A DNA stretch of 50,110 nucleotides from assembly GCA_001778985.1 (NCBI GenBank), contig MFIU01000001.1:1-50110 (forward strand). The letters are read 5' to 3'. Below the pieces are notes generated by a model, which worked only from the letters and a program-made list of their open reading frames with translations, had not been told where the DNA came from and searched no databases. The DNA is from Candidatus Giovannonibacteria bacterium RIFOXYD1_FULL_48_21. Lineage in GTDB: Bacteria; Patescibacteriota; Minisyncoccia; JACPKW01; UBA11713. Made by a program: the position numbers and the translations under genes. Numbering within the stretch: position 1 is the first letter of the stretch; every line of letters starts with the position of its first letter. Positions 21,111 through 30,035 of the stretch are shown piece by piece.

Positions 21111-21314
21111 CTATAAATTTTTTAATACTTTTTCAACAATCTTAATTTCCTCTTTAGACTGAGTCTGTCGAAGTCCGGGGTGCCTGCCCGTCCGTAGTTT
21201 TAACGAAGGCGGGAAGGCGTAGAGTTTACCTGTGGTGAGTGAAGTCGAACTATAGGCGAGCTGATCAATTTGTTTTTCGTAGTCGCGGACTTTTGCTTGT
21301 TTGATAAAACGTTT
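21111..21314 (-). pseudogene. C-terminal fragment of an adenine methyltransferase, interrupted by repeats
   Basis: Directly after the helicase stop and in the same frame, the reading frame gives FIKQAKVRDYEKQIDQLAY, then about 32 residues translated from repeat sequence, then KEEIKIVEKVLKNL and a stop. The ends match the C-terminal tail found in Eco57I-like methyltransferases (compare QKEIDKLVYEMYGLNKDDIREVE at the end of the gene at 25920). A palindromic repeat replaces the centre of the tail. It is a remnant of a second methyltransferase. Confidence 0.6.
21160..21255. repeat. Composite palindromic repeat in a methyltransferase remnant
   Basis: A copy of the CTGAGTCTGTCGAAGT / AGTGAAGTCGAAC family flanks the inner palindrome GCCTGCCCGTCCG...GAAGGCGGGAAGGC. 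The outer parts resemble the tRNA-associated repeats at 12427 and 38066; the inner part resembles the in-frame insertion at 26983. Confidence 0.5.
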
Positions 21315-21320
21315 TATTTA

Positions 21321-24300
21321 TCACTTCAAGCTTTCGCTTAAAATAATTTCAGCATAAAGTTTTCTGACCGGCCGCTGACTTACTTTTGGCCTCCCTTTCA
21401 ATAATTTCTCAACCTGCTCTACCATTTCTTTCGGAAGAAGGCCGTGTTTCTGCCGGATAACTCCTCGTAAATCCCGCGACGTTTTTACATCCAGCTGAAC
21501 TTCCCTTACCAATCCCTGCGCCTCGCTCATCCACCTTTTAGTTTTTTCAACCAAGCCGCGCTTCGCTTTTTCTATTCGATCTATCGCTTGCCGTTTTACC
21601 AATTCCAAATACATGTATCTTTCGCGTTCAATACGATTGGCTCTATCTTGGAAGTTTTGTTTAATTGACTCTATTGAGGCATAGTGTTTGTCATCAAATT
21701 GTTGGTCAGCGGTATTTTTATCGCACTCCAATAAACCCAAAACCTCCCAATCGTTCTCGCTTATGGTTTTTCCCTTTTCGTCGCCAAGATAAAGTTTATA
21801 AATATCATTTGCCCTGCAATATACCGCGACACCCGTCTTATCAGCCGATTTCCCGCAATGAACCATTGTTGGCAACCTTAACGCGGCGGCGTATTCCTCG
21901 GGATAAAGGGATTTCAGTTTCAGCCAATTCGACCGTTGTTTTGCCGAGAACGATTCTGTTTCTTGCTCCTCTAATGCGCGCCTGTCCTCCGAATACATCT
22001 GGTAAAACTTTTTATCCACCAATAACTCATCTTGAGAAATGACTTTTTCATCGCCCCCAAACCGCGTTTGAATTTCTTGTATCCTTCTTTTAATTCTTGC
22101 TTCAATGCCTATGCGCGCTTCCGCCTGCAATTGCGGGAAAAAGTTATACACCCAAATAAACTCATTTTGACTTCCAATTCTGTCAATGCGGCCGACTCGC
22201 TGGATAATTCGCACGGGGTTCCAGTGAAGCTCATAATTAATGACAACTTGCCCATCCTGTAAGTTGATACCCTCTCCAAGCATTTCCGTGCTTACCAAAA
22301 TATCTATTTCATTTTCGTTCGTTACTTCTATGCCGCGTTTTTTCAAATACTTCCTGTTGGAGTCGGTCTTAGACGAAAAAAGAGCCGCGCGTCTCAACAC
22401 ATCGCCGGTGTCACCGGAAACGTATTCTACCCGAGAAAAATGCTTTTTTAATTCTTCGCCTATATACTGGGCCGTTGATGCGTACTGTGTAAATATCAAA
22501 ACTTTCTTCCCGTCGCACTTTTCCTTGCCCCGTTCATCCCAATTCCGCTGACTATATTCGCCTTTAATTTTTTTGATAAGCGTTTGCAGTTTGTCATCAT
22601 CTTCAACGGAAATATTTTTAATCATCTCATGCATTTCTTTCAAAATAACCGCGTCTTTCTCAATGCCTTCTTTAAGTGCGGAAACTCTAAAACGCTCCGC
22701 TTCATAAGCTGTTTCTGGAATTTCAATTTCTTCAATATCTAAATCTTCTTTTAATTGCTGATACGCCTTGTCAGCCGCCTCTCCGGCTAATACCTTGCCC
22801 TCTTCAAGACCCCTCAAAAAAAGTTCGTGCGAGCGAACCATAACTCTCAACGACTCCCGCAATGCTTCCACGCTGCTCTCCAAAAGTTTAAAAAGAATCA
22901 TCCGCATAATGCCCCGCAAGTTGCGCCCGGCGATTTTCAAGCGCTGTTTCTCATCCTCGGTAAATTCTTCTTCTTTTATAAAATTACCGATGTCGTAGCG
23001 AGCAAACACTAAATTATCAATTTTTGCTTCAAGAGAGTTAAAAACCCCGCCCGGATATACATCGTCAATGTTGTAATCAATACGATAAGGCCCGAGGCGC
23101 TTGGGAAAGTGAGGCAAATTCTCCATGCCATACTCATCAATAATGTTTTTTCTGGTGCGGCGGATAAGAATCTGCTGGAAAAGGGTTTCCGACATATCAG
23201 GAACATCTTCTTTTCCCTCGCTGTTTAATTTCTGCCTCTCCTCATCCGCCTTTTTGAAAAACTCTTTCAGCTCCGGAGGATCAATCCGAATAACATCCGT
23301 CATTTCTTGCGGGTGGAAAAGTTTTATCTGATGATACATATCCAGCAATTTCAAATTCTGCGGCGTGGCGCCGACCAGAACTACCTTTTTACCTTCGCAA
23401 ATAATCTGTAAATCCTTGTATGATGCGGTTTCGGGATTGCGAAAGTGGTGCGCCTCGTCTATCAAAACAATCGGCCTTTGCATCAATTTGTCATCATTTA
23501 AGATATCTGAAAGTTTGCCGCGCGAAATAACCTTTGCGTTTACGTTGTAATCGTCCAAGACCTGTTCCCATTGCTCAATAATTTTTGGCGAGCAGATAAC
23601 AACTGATTTCTCGCCTTCTTCCTGTAAATGCGCCAGAAGCGCCGCGCCCATATAGGTTTTGCCCACGCCCGGCACATCGGCCAAAAACACCCCTTTGTAT
23701 TTTCCTAATTTACGGTACGCGTCTATTACCGCGTCTTTTTGGAACGGGAAAAGCGCCGGAACATCCTCGTTGAATTCAATCTTTTCTTTTTCGTGGTCTT
23801 CCTCCAAAGAAAAAATGTCGTGTAAAATCCGCAAGTAAATCCGAAACGGCGTTACTTCGTCATTCAAAGCCCACGACTCACGCACCGCGGTTTCGGCCAA
23901 AACCGTAAAATCGCAGTCCTCGGACAATTTCCATTTTTCTTCAAACCATTTATTCAATTTTTTCACTTGCGCCGCGTCGGTCAGCCGCACATTTACTTCG
24001 GTATTCAAAGAAAAACCGGAAATGGAAATGTTGCTTGAGCCGGTGAAAGCGGCAGGGACGTCCTTCTTATCAACTAAATACACTTTGGCGTGAAGCAGTT
24101 CTTTGGTATAAATGCGAAGTTTAATTTTCCTTTCCGCAAGCTTCTCGGCAAGCCAGATTAAAAACTCTTTATTTTCTTTATTTGGCTGGAGCCGCCCGGC
24201 GCGGGATAAAAGCGCCCTAGCTTCATTTTCAAGAATTTCCTTTTTCTCTTCCGGCGTCTGGAATTCCTGCGCTTCAAGTTTGTCCTGCACCGCTTCATCA

Positions 24301-24521
24301 AATTTTTCCGCCGTGAGCATCATTTCCGCGGTCTGCCAATTGGTTGTTGGGCTAATCAATAATTCCAAACTTTCCAACGCGTCAATCGCATCTTTTAGTT
24401 CCTTGAGCCCGGAAATGAAAAACCAACCAACGGCGAATCGGGCGCTTTTGGCGCCTTTCAATTCTTTTTTCAGTTCGTCCGAAAACTTCTGCTCCGGGGT
24501 TGTAATGATATTTTGAGGCAT
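21321..24521 (-). CDS. SNF2-family helicase with N-terminal phospholipase-D nuclease domain
   Basis: A 1066-residue protein. Residues 1-190 form a PLD-type nuclease domain with HAKVYLVDKK at 144-153 and GSSNIS. The SNF2 translocase follows: Walker A DVPGVGKT (282-289), DEAH (355-358) with LIDEAHHFRN, helicase C about 690-800 with STEMLGEGINLQ and QRVGRIDRIGS. An acidic and coiled-coil middle (about 500-680) separates the lobes. PLD plus SNF2 suggests ATP-driven DNA tracking coupled to cleavage, as in restriction and DISARM-like systems. It lies 3 nt downstream of the AbiEii-like gene and in one direction with the adenine methyltransferase; I infer a modification-dependent restriction role. 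Confidence 0.85.
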   Translation of the reverse strand: MPQNIITTPEQKFSDELKKELKGAKSARFAVGWFFISGLKELKDAIDALESLELLISPTTNWQTAEMMLTAEKFDEAVQDKLEAQEFQTPEEKKEILENEARALLSRAGRLQPNKENKEFLIWLAEKLAERKIKLRIYTKELLHAKVYLVDKKDVPAAFTGSSNISISGFSLNTEVNVRLTDAAQVKKLNKWFEEKWKLSEDCDFTVLAETAVRESWALNDEVTPFRIYLRILHDIFSLEEDHEKEKIEFNEDVPALFPFQKDAVIDAYRKLGKYKGVFLADVPGVGKTYMGAALLAHLQEEGEKSVVICSPKIIEQWEQVLDDYNVNAKVISRGKLSDILNDDKLMQRPIVLIDEAHHFRNPETASYKDLQIICEGKKVVLVGATPQNLKLLDMYHQIKLFHPQEMTDVIRIDPPELKEFFKKADEERQKLNSEGKEDVPDMSETLFQQILIRRTRKNIIDEYGMENLPHFPKRLGPYRIDYNIDDVYPGGVFNSLEAKIDNLVFARYDIGNFIKEEEFTEDEKQRLKIAGRNLRGIMRMILFKLLESSVEALRESLRVMVRSHELFLRGLEEGKVLAGEAADKAYQQLKEDLDIEEIEIPETAYEAERFRVSALKEGIEKDAVILKEMHEMIKNISVEDDDKLQTLIKKIKGEYSQRNWDERGKEKCDGKKVLIFTQYASTAQYIGEELKKHFSRVEYVSGDTGDVLRRAALFSSKTDSNRKYLKKRGIEVTNENEIDILVSTEMLGEGINLQDGQVVINYELHWNPVRIIQRVGRIDRIGSQNEFIWVYNFFPQLQAEARIGIEARIKRRIQEIQTRFGGDEKVISQDELLVDKKFYQMYSEDRRALEEQETESFSAKQRSNWLKLKSLYPEEYAAALRLPTMVHCGKSADKTGVAVYCRANDIYKLYLGDEKGKTISENDWEVLGLLECDKNTADQQFDDKHYASIESIKQNFQDRANRIERERYMYLELVKRQAIDRIEKAKRGLVEKTKRWMSEAQGLVREVQLDVKTSRDLRGVIRQKHGLLPKEMVEQVEKLLKGRPKVSQRPVRKLYAEIILSESLK

Positions 24522-24524
24522 AAA

Positions 24525-25286
24525 TTAAATTGGCGCCAACTGACGACTAAATTCACGCTCCAACATAGCCGCAAAGTCCCGGATAATGGCTTGCTGGCCT
24601 ATTGGTAAAAGCGCCCCAAGTTCGTTTTGAAAATTAATTTTTTTTGCTTCCGTGATAATGCCCGCTTGTTCTTTCGCAAGTCGCTCTTTTTGACCGAGCA
24701 TAAGCATATTTTTTCTCATTATAAAATACAAATCATAAAAATCGCGCGGCTTTTTCCGTTCCAGCAAAGCGCTGAATATTTTTTCTTCAACCAGATCCTC
24801 TTGTGGTAGATGCAAAATTGTATAAGCCGGGACGAAATCGTTAACAATGCTGTCTGTCTCGCCCAAAACCGTTCTCCCGTTTCTTGTAGAAACATTTATT
24901 TCAACACTGACCGGTTGATAATCACCGCCGCGAAAAGTTGCCGCTCCGAAATAACCGCCCGCCGTTTCATCTGACTTGTCGTCAATCTCAATATGGATAT
25001 CCGCCTTACTAGTTTCAGACAAAACTTCAACAAAAATATCTTCAATAAATTTTTTTGCTAATCTCTGTTCAACTCCAAAAAGAGAGAAATCTAAATCCTC
25101 GGAAAAACGGGGGCTGCCATACACAACGCGCAGAGCCGTGCCGCCCTTGAACAACAATTTTTCGGCGCCTGGCAATTGATAAAACGCGCTTAAAAAAATA
25201 TGCTGAAAATATTCCCGCACGATATTGGGAAATTCACTGGTCTGGTAGCGGTGCGCAAGCGCATTGATTGTCTCTTTGGAAATCAT
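24525..25286 (-). CDS. AbiEii/AbiGii-type nucleotidyltransferase toxin
   Basis: The 253-residue product is a DNA-polymerase-beta-type nucleotidyltransferase. The catalytic pattern is LFKGGTALR (48-53) and RFSEDLDFSL (60-69), with GGT and D-x-D as in AbiEii, and DLVEEKIFSALLERKKPRDFYDLYFI near 166-190 as in the conserved C-terminal part. AbiEii toxins in type IV systems modify tRNA acceptor ends. The start overlaps the AbiEi-like gene by 4 nt (ATGA), the usual antitoxin-toxin order. The pair stands between the methyltransferase and helicase genes. Confidence 0.85.
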   Translation of the reverse strand: MISKETINALAHRYQTSEFPNIVREYFQHIFLSAFYQLPGAEKLLFKGGTALRVVYGSPRFSEDLDFSLFGVEQRLAKKFIEDIFVEVLSETSKADIHIEIDDKSDETAGGYFGAATFRGGDYQPVSVEINVSTRNGRTVLGETDSIVNDFVPAYTILHLPQEDLVEEKIFSALLERKKPRDFYDLYFIMRKNMLMLGQKERLAKEQAGIITEAKKINFQNELGALLPIGQQAIIRDFAAMLEREFSRQLAPI

Positions 25287-25888
25287 TTGAGCGTTGTTTT
25301 AATAATACTAATAAGTTTTGGGTTGCCGAAAAGTTCTGCATACTGAATGACCTTTGCGCGGTTGAATTTTTCTTTGCGAAAGCGGGAGATTGGTTTTTGT
25401 TTTGAAAGAAGCCGCAAGTAGTTTGCGTCCACAAAGGCTTTCTCGGCGTCAGCGATATAAAAACTTACGCCTTGCGACTTTTGAACACCATAACCGGTAT
25501 AAGCCGCCTTTTTGATCTTCCGGTATGAAAAAACTTTGCCCAATGTTTTAATTTCAAATCGGCGCGTGGCTTTTGTGGTAACCGAAGTAATCTCATATAC
25601 AATTTCTGGAATGATGCCGTGATACGCCAAGGCAAATTCGAGTGAGATATAAGAAGGACTATAAAGCTTGTTGGCAATATAGATATCGGGCGGCAAAGCG
25701 TCCGGTAAAGCGTAAAGCCCGCGCTTCAGTCTAATTATAAATACTTGCTTAGCGTAACGGTGAAGTAATTTCGTAGCGGTAGCTTTAGAAAGCCCAAATA
25801 GCGCCCGAACTTCGGTCGCGGTAAAAAGAAGCAGCTTTTTCTCCTTTATTTTAGTGGCAAATTTTGTCTGATTCACTAATTTGACCAT
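25283..25888 (-). CDS. AbiEi-type antitoxin/transcriptional regulator
   Basis: The 201 residues have a winged-helix N-terminus (LLFTATEVRALFGLSKATATKLLHRY, about 18-43), then the AbiEi C-terminal antitoxin region with IANKLYSPSYISLEFALAYHG near 70-90 and ADAEKAFVDANYL near 147-159. AbiEi proteins repress their own operon and neutralise AbiEii. The promoter TTGACT-N17-TAAATT lies just upstream and ends 6 nt before the ATG, so the message is probably leaderless; ATTGTCAAT in the same stretch may be an operator. The promoter's -35 overlaps the methyltransferase stop codon. Confidence 0.82.
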   Translation of the reverse strand: MVKLVNQTKFATKIKEKKLLLFTATEVRALFGLSKATATKLLHRYAKQVFIIRLKRGLYALPDALPPDIYIANKLYSPSYISLEFALAYHGIIPEIVYEITSVTTKATRRFEIKTLGKVFSYRKIKKAAYTGYGVQKSQGVSFYIADAEKAFVDANYLRLLSKQKPISRFRKEKFNRAKVIQYAELFGNPKLISIIKTTLK

Positions 25889-25894
25889 ATTGTC

Positions 25895-25923
25895 AATTTA
25901 CCAAAACGCTCGTAAAAAGTCAA
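25895..25923 (-). promoter_or_regulatory. Promoter of the AbiE-like pair
   Basis: On the minus strand TTGACT and TAAATT are separated by 17 nt, and the -10 ends 6 nt before the AbiEi-like ATG. The inverted ATTGTCAAT/ATTGACAAT sequence overlaps the start and could be a repressor site. Confidence 0.65.
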
Positions 25924-28900
25924 GCAATATCGCAAAACCTTGCCAATTTCGGATACCGGCGGGCGTACCAGGTTTCCACCTCGCGGATGTCGTCTTTGTT
26001 CAGGCCGTACATTTCATACACCAATTTATCAATCTCTTTCTGCTCGCCCGACATATAATCGTAGCGCGGATTTTGTTTTTGTTTGGAGATGATTTGCGCG
26101 ACTAATTCTTGAATTCTTGAATTTTTAGAAATACAAAAAGAGATTTCTTTAATTGGATCCTCGGAAACATTTACCGAGTGGTTAATTCCAATTTTAAAAA
26201 GATATTTAACCAACTTTGAACAAATCTCTCCAAGTGTTTGCTCTGTATCAAATCCAGTGAAAATACCCGAACCTGCGACATTATATGGGCCGGGATTATT
26301 TATTCTAAAAGTTGGAGCATACATTCCTGTATGCGACAAGGTTATACCCTCCAAAAAATAAGTTTCTGGATTTCTAATTACTGCGCCGCTTTCTCTGTCA
26401 TGTAATTTGTTAACTGCTTCATAACCCCAATCAATAAAGTATTCTAAGGGCTGCCAATAATTTGGCAGAAATCCGCTTTCCGCATCACTTTCTCCGCCCT
26501 TATCATGCGGCGCGATGTATCTGCCGCTAAACCATAAATCCGGGTCAAACGGCTTTTCTGTTTTTGATTTGTGTAGGCCTTTTTCAATTACCTTCAGGCG
26601 CAATTTTTCGTCTCCGGAAATTTTTTTCAAGTCATCTTCGGTAAGCAAAAATTCCGTATAATCGCCGATACTGCGGTAACTGCCCCGCGCTTCGGGATTT
26701 TGAAAAAGATACGCTTGATTATCACCAGTTTGCAATCCAACTTTTACATCAGCGATATCGCCAAACCGCGCTACTTCAACAATTTTGCCGTTAAACTCAA
26801 TCTGTCTAACCTTCACTTTTTTCTTTTCAATTTCCCCAACCTCTTTTTCCGCTGTTTTTGCGCTTGTGTCATTCATTAAGGCGAACAATTTCGGACTGCC
26901 GACAAAAAATGGAATGTTGGAATTTGTTTCAATTAAACCCTGCTTGTAGCGGTAAACCGCTTTTTTGGGGGTTGAAACTTCTTGCTTGCCCGCCGAAGCT
27001 TTAGCGAAGGCAGGCGGTTCATCCAAAGAATAAAGATATTCGTCCAACTCGTTAGTGTTTTTCTCGGCGCGGGTAAAATCGCAGGCGACAAGCTCATTTT
27101 CTTCGCGCTTTTTTGCATTTTCAAAAATTATTCTTTCGCCTTGTTTGCCGCTCGCCCGGCCGCGCTCGGATTTCTCCGCGATCAAAATGCTTGTATTGAC
27201 CGTCGCCCCGAAAAGCCACGGCGGCATCATAATAAGATGGAAAACTTTTGCATTGTCCAGCATAAAACGGCGCAAGGGTTTGTGGGTTTTAATGGTCTGC
27301 CAAGTGTCGGAGGTGATAAAACTCAAAATCCCGCCAACTTTAAGCAAATCTTGAAATACCATTGCCATAAAAACCCCGTAGGAATCCTTTGAGCCGAGGC
27401 CGTAGCGTTCCTTTCCCTTTTCCATTGATTCGTTTTTTACGCCGTAAGGTGGGTTGCCAAGCACAATGTCAAAACCGCCGCGGTCGTGGTCGGCAAAATA
27501 TTCCACTAAATCAATAAGCCACACGAACGAGAGTTTATCGTGATGGGCATCATATTTCTTGACCACAAGCTGTCCTTTAATCTGTTTAATAAGCGACGCC
27601 CTTCCAACGGCTTCCATATTTTGCATGCTTTTCTTAACATTAATACTGGGTCCGAAACCTAATTCTGCCTGCGATACTTCTTGCGGTGCCTCGCGTTCTA
27701 AAATATCTATCGTCAATTCTAGGCGTTCCTTAGCTATATTTTGTCGCAATTTTTCTTTTTTACTTTCATTATCTGCGTAAAAATAATCTCCTTTGAGTAA
27801 ACGAATTCTTTCACGCTTTTGTTCTATCGCTGCGTCCGCACGGTATCCTCGCAAATCACGGAATGCCATAACTTGCTCGCCGACCAGATGGTCAATAATA
27901 CTATCGCCCCGAAACACTTTGTAAGTAAGATTTGGCAGGGTTGGAATTGGTTTGCCAACTTCTCTTTCATAATCAACCGCGAGCGAGAGCCAAAGCCGGA
28001 GTTCGCATAAATGCACCGCTTGACGCAAAATATCTACTCCGATCAGGTTTTTTTTGATGATTTCCTCTTTGAGCGTGTAGTTAAAATTTGTCCGAGTTGC
28101 TCCCGCTTCCCCGACTTTTAAGGACAGGAGTCGGCGTATGCCGACTAGAATCTGAAGCGACCCCAAGAGAAACGCGCCGGAACCAACGGCTGGGTCGCAA
28201 ATGGAAATCTCTTTTACTACATCTAAAAGCGCGCGACATTCTGTCTTTGATAGAGACAGTTTTTCGGCTTGCTTCTCGTCTGGAAAATCATCAACCGCAA
28301 GGTCAATAAGTTCTCTCGCATTGGCTATGTCAATACCGGCCTGCGCCGCAAGCCGCCGCGCAATTGCCTCGCGGCACATATAAAACACGGCGACGCGCGG
28401 GGTATAGTAGCTCCCGGTGGCGCGACGAAGTTCTTTTTCAAGTTCCGCCTCGCCTTTTTCCATCACTTTCTCCATACGCAAAACCAGCTCTTCAAAAATC
28501 CGTCCCAGCATTTCCGGATCAACAGCCACCTCGACAGAACTTGGCGAAGATTCTTCTATGGTGAAATTGAAACGATTGAAAAGATTCTCAAAAAGGCCCT
28601 GAAAAAAAGAATTTGGAATAGAAACCAGAAAAAGATACTTCGGCTCGGCTCCGAAAAGACCGCCGTTCAAAAACGGAATCTCGCCGAGTTCTTCGTATTT
28701 TTTACCGCGGGCAGGATTTGAAAGAAGGTCAAATAACGGATTTACGGCCTCCAGCCAATATGAGTTTTTGTCCTCAAAATACGGCTGAAATTTGTCATAC
28801 AGATAGTCCTTGTTGTTATCAAGCCAGCCCTTCTGTTCAATGAATTTAAGAAAGATGAGGCGGTTAAGAATGATTTGCGCGACGTCCAAAATTTTCTTTT

Positions 28901-29492
28901 TATCATAACTGTATTCTTTGTGACGCGCTTTTTTAATAATCTCCGCGAGTTCCAAAAACTTTTCGGCAAAAGTGCGGAAAAAATCCATTGTAACCGCTTC
29001 AACATCAAAAGCGGACTTCATTTTGTCAATCAGTGTTTGTGTTGTGTCAGAGGAGCCGACCCTTAAAAGCGCGAGGCGGTCCTGGGTTGTCCGGAGACGC
29101 TTTCGGTTAATTGGCGTTATGGAAAAACGCCGTAGTTCCAATCGGCTGCCGCTTGAACGCGCATTCACGAAATGCCAAAACTCTCCGTCTTCCGCGCAGA
29201 ACACAAATAATTTCGCGTCTCTCTCGTGTTTGGGAACTGCGTTGATGAAGTCTCTTTCTATCGCGCGCAGGGAAGCGTCTTTTTTCCAAATAGCATCGTT
29301 TGAATCAAGCTTGATTCTCGCTAAAATGACTTCAAATCCATCATGGCCTGCGACAATCTTTTTCTCTAATAACTTTTCTTCTGTTTCCGCCGGTAATGTT
29401 AATTCCAAACCGCCAGTTGCCGCCCGATAGCCAAGCTCTTCAATAACAATTTGCTTTAAATCTCTTTCTGTTTTTAATTCAGATAAATTCAT
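25920..29492 (-). CDS. Eco57I-like adenine-specific DNA methyltransferase
   Basis: A 1190-residue protein. The SAM motif I CDPAVGSGAFLLG lies at about 432-444 and the catalytic NPPY motif IV (VLGNPPYGV) at 680-683, both marking N6-adenine methylation. The upstream region (about 1-330, with RRATGSYYTPRVAVFYM near 365-380) and the long C-terminal target-recognition part (about 830-1190) fit type IIG/Eco57I-like or BREX PglX-like enzymes. No separate nuclease motif was found, so cleavage may be done by the PLD-helicase. PAFAKASAGK near 828-837 is encoded by an inserted palindromic repeat. Confidence 0.85.
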   Translation of the reverse strand: MNLSELKTERDLKQIVIEELGYRAATGGLELTLPAETEEKLLEKKIVAGHDGFEVILARIKLDSNDAIWKKDASLRAIERDFINAVPKHERDAKLFVFCAEDGEFWHFVNARSSGSRLELRRFSITPINRKRLRTTQDRLALLRVGSSDTTQTLIDKMKSAFDVEAVTMDFFRTFAEKFLELAEIIKKARHKEYSYDKKKILDVAQIILNRLIFLKFIEQKGWLDNNKDYLYDKFQPYFEDKNSYWLEAVNPLFDLLSNPARGKKYEELGEIPFLNGGLFGAEPKYLFLVSIPNSFFQGLFENLFNRFNFTIEESSPSSVEVAVDPEMLGRIFEELVLRMEKVMEKGEAELEKELRRATGSYYTPRVAVFYMCREAIARRLAAQAGIDIANARELIDLAVDDFPDEKQAEKLSLSKTECRALLDVVKEISICDPAVGSGAFLLGSLQILVGIRRLLSLKVGEAGATRTNFNYTLKEEIIKKNLIGVDILRQAVHLCELRLWLSLAVDYEREVGKPIPTLPNLTYKVFRGDSIIDHLVGEQVMAFRDLRGYRADAAIEQKRERIRLLKGDYFYADNESKKEKLRQNIAKERLELTIDILEREAPQEVSQAELGFGPSINVKKSMQNMEAVGRASLIKQIKGQLVVKKYDAHHDKLSFVWLIDLVEYFADHDRGGFDIVLGNPPYGVKNESMEKGKERYGLGSKDSYGVFMAMVFQDLLKVGGILSFITSDTWQTIKTHKPLRRFMLDNAKVFHLIMMPPWLFGATVNTSILIAEKSERGRASGKQGERIIFENAKKREENELVACDFTRAEKNTNELDEYLYSLDEPPAFAKASAGKQEVSTPKKAVYRYKQGLIETNSNIPFFVGSPKLFALMNDTSAKTAEKEVGEIEKKKVKVRQIEFNGKIVEVARFGDIADVKVGLQTGDNQAYLFQNPEARGSYRSIGDYTEFLLTEDDLKKISGDEKLRLKVIEKGLHKSKTEKPFDPDLWFSGRYIAPHDKGGESDAESGFLPNYWQPLEYFIDWGYEAVNKLHDRESGAVIRNPETYFLEGITLSHTGMYAPTFRINNPGPYNVAGSGIFTGFDTEQTLGEICSKLVKYLFKIGINHSVNVSEDPIKEISFCISKNSRIQELVAQIISKQKQNPRYDYMSGEQKEIDKLVYEMYGLNKDDIREVETWYARRYPKLARFCDIA
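26983..27014. repeat. Palindromic repeat inserted in frame in the methyltransferase gene
   Basis: GCCTGCCTTCGCTAAAGCTT and its partner GCGGGCAAG form an imperfect palindrome encoding PAFAKASAGK in a variable loop of the methyltransferase. The same peptide turns up in many Parcubacteria proteins in my recollection. Confidence 0.6.
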
Positions 29493-29523
29493 AATGCTTG
29501 TGCCTCTTTAGCGTTTGCCATAA

Positions 29524-29643
29524 TTATTTTAGTAAATCAGAAATACGCACATCAAAGATCCGCGTGTCTTTAATAAGCACTCTAAACCTATCCAGCAGGG
29601 TCTGGTTCTTTTCGTTTGTAATAAAAGTTAAGTCTGAGCTCAT
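29524..29643 (-). pseudogene. N-terminal 39-codon remnant of a PLD-helicase
   Basis: The frame reads MSSDLTFITNEKNQTLLDRF, then RVLIKDTRIFDVRISDLLK and a stop. It matches the typical opening of PLD-helicase proteins (FITN...TLL.RF..LIKDT.FFD), after which the protein is lost. Its ATG overlaps the HTH gene's stop (ATGA). The deletion ends 32 nt before the methyltransferase start. The intact helicase downstream of the AbiE pair may be a replacement or paralogue. Confidence 0.55.
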
Positions 29644-29834
29644 TTTTTATGTATTATTTTTAATATATCGTCTTTTTTATAGCGTCTATCTTTTCTGGTA
29701 CCAAATCGAATCGCCCTAAGTATTCCTTTATTATCCCAGTTTCTTAAGGTGTTCGGATGGCAATTAAGAAGGCGGCAAGCCTGCTTCAAAGTGAGGATGT
29801 CCGGTAACTTGTCTTGCTTGAAAGCTCGCGTCAT
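29640..29834 (-). CDS. MerR/excisionase-like HTH protein
   Basis: The 64 residues form one helix-turn-helix with wing: DILTLKQACRLLNCHPNTLRNWDNKGILRAIRFGTRKDRRY at about 12-52, the MerR/Xis-type pattern where the wing has R-R-Y. Small proteins like this regulate a neighbouring restriction or mobile operon or act as excisionase. Its stop overlaps the ATG of the helicase remnant, so it originally headed a restriction operon HTH-helicase-methyltransferase. AATAAAG-rich sequence upstream gives no convincing consensus promoter. Confidence 0.75.
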   Translation of the reverse strand: MTRAFKQDKLPDILTLKQACRLLNCHPNTLRNWDNKGILRAIRFGTRKDRRYKKDDILKIIHKK

Positions 29835-29874
29835 AAATTACCATAAGTTTACATCTACAGAAACGCCAAGTAAA

Positions 29875-29899
29875 GCAAAAACAGAAGCTCTCGCCTCTG
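29875..29899 (-). terminator. Terminator of tRNA-His
   Basis: On the minus strand CAGAGGC-GAGA-GCTTCTG forms a 7-bp stem with a GAGA loop and is followed by TTTTTGC. It begins 12 nt after the tRNA's CCA. Confidence 0.7.
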
Positions 29900-29910
29900 T
29901 TTGTGCACGA

Positions 29911-29986
29911 TGGGGTGCCTATCGGGATTTGAACCCGAACCGAGAGTTCCACAAACTCTAGTGCTGACCATTACACTATAGGCACC
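29911..29986 (-). tRNA. tRNA-His (GUG)
   Basis: Acceptor GTGCCTA/TAGGCAC with the G at -1 paired to discriminator C, which is diagnostic for tRNA-His. The anticodon arm is AGAGT-TTGTGGA-ACTCT (GTG), and CCA is encoded (29911-29913). The feature includes CCA and the extra G. Confidence 0.93.
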
Positions 29987-30035
29987 ATATAAAAAATAAG
30001 AGTCAAAGCTCGAAAATCAAAACTTTGATTTGGCT

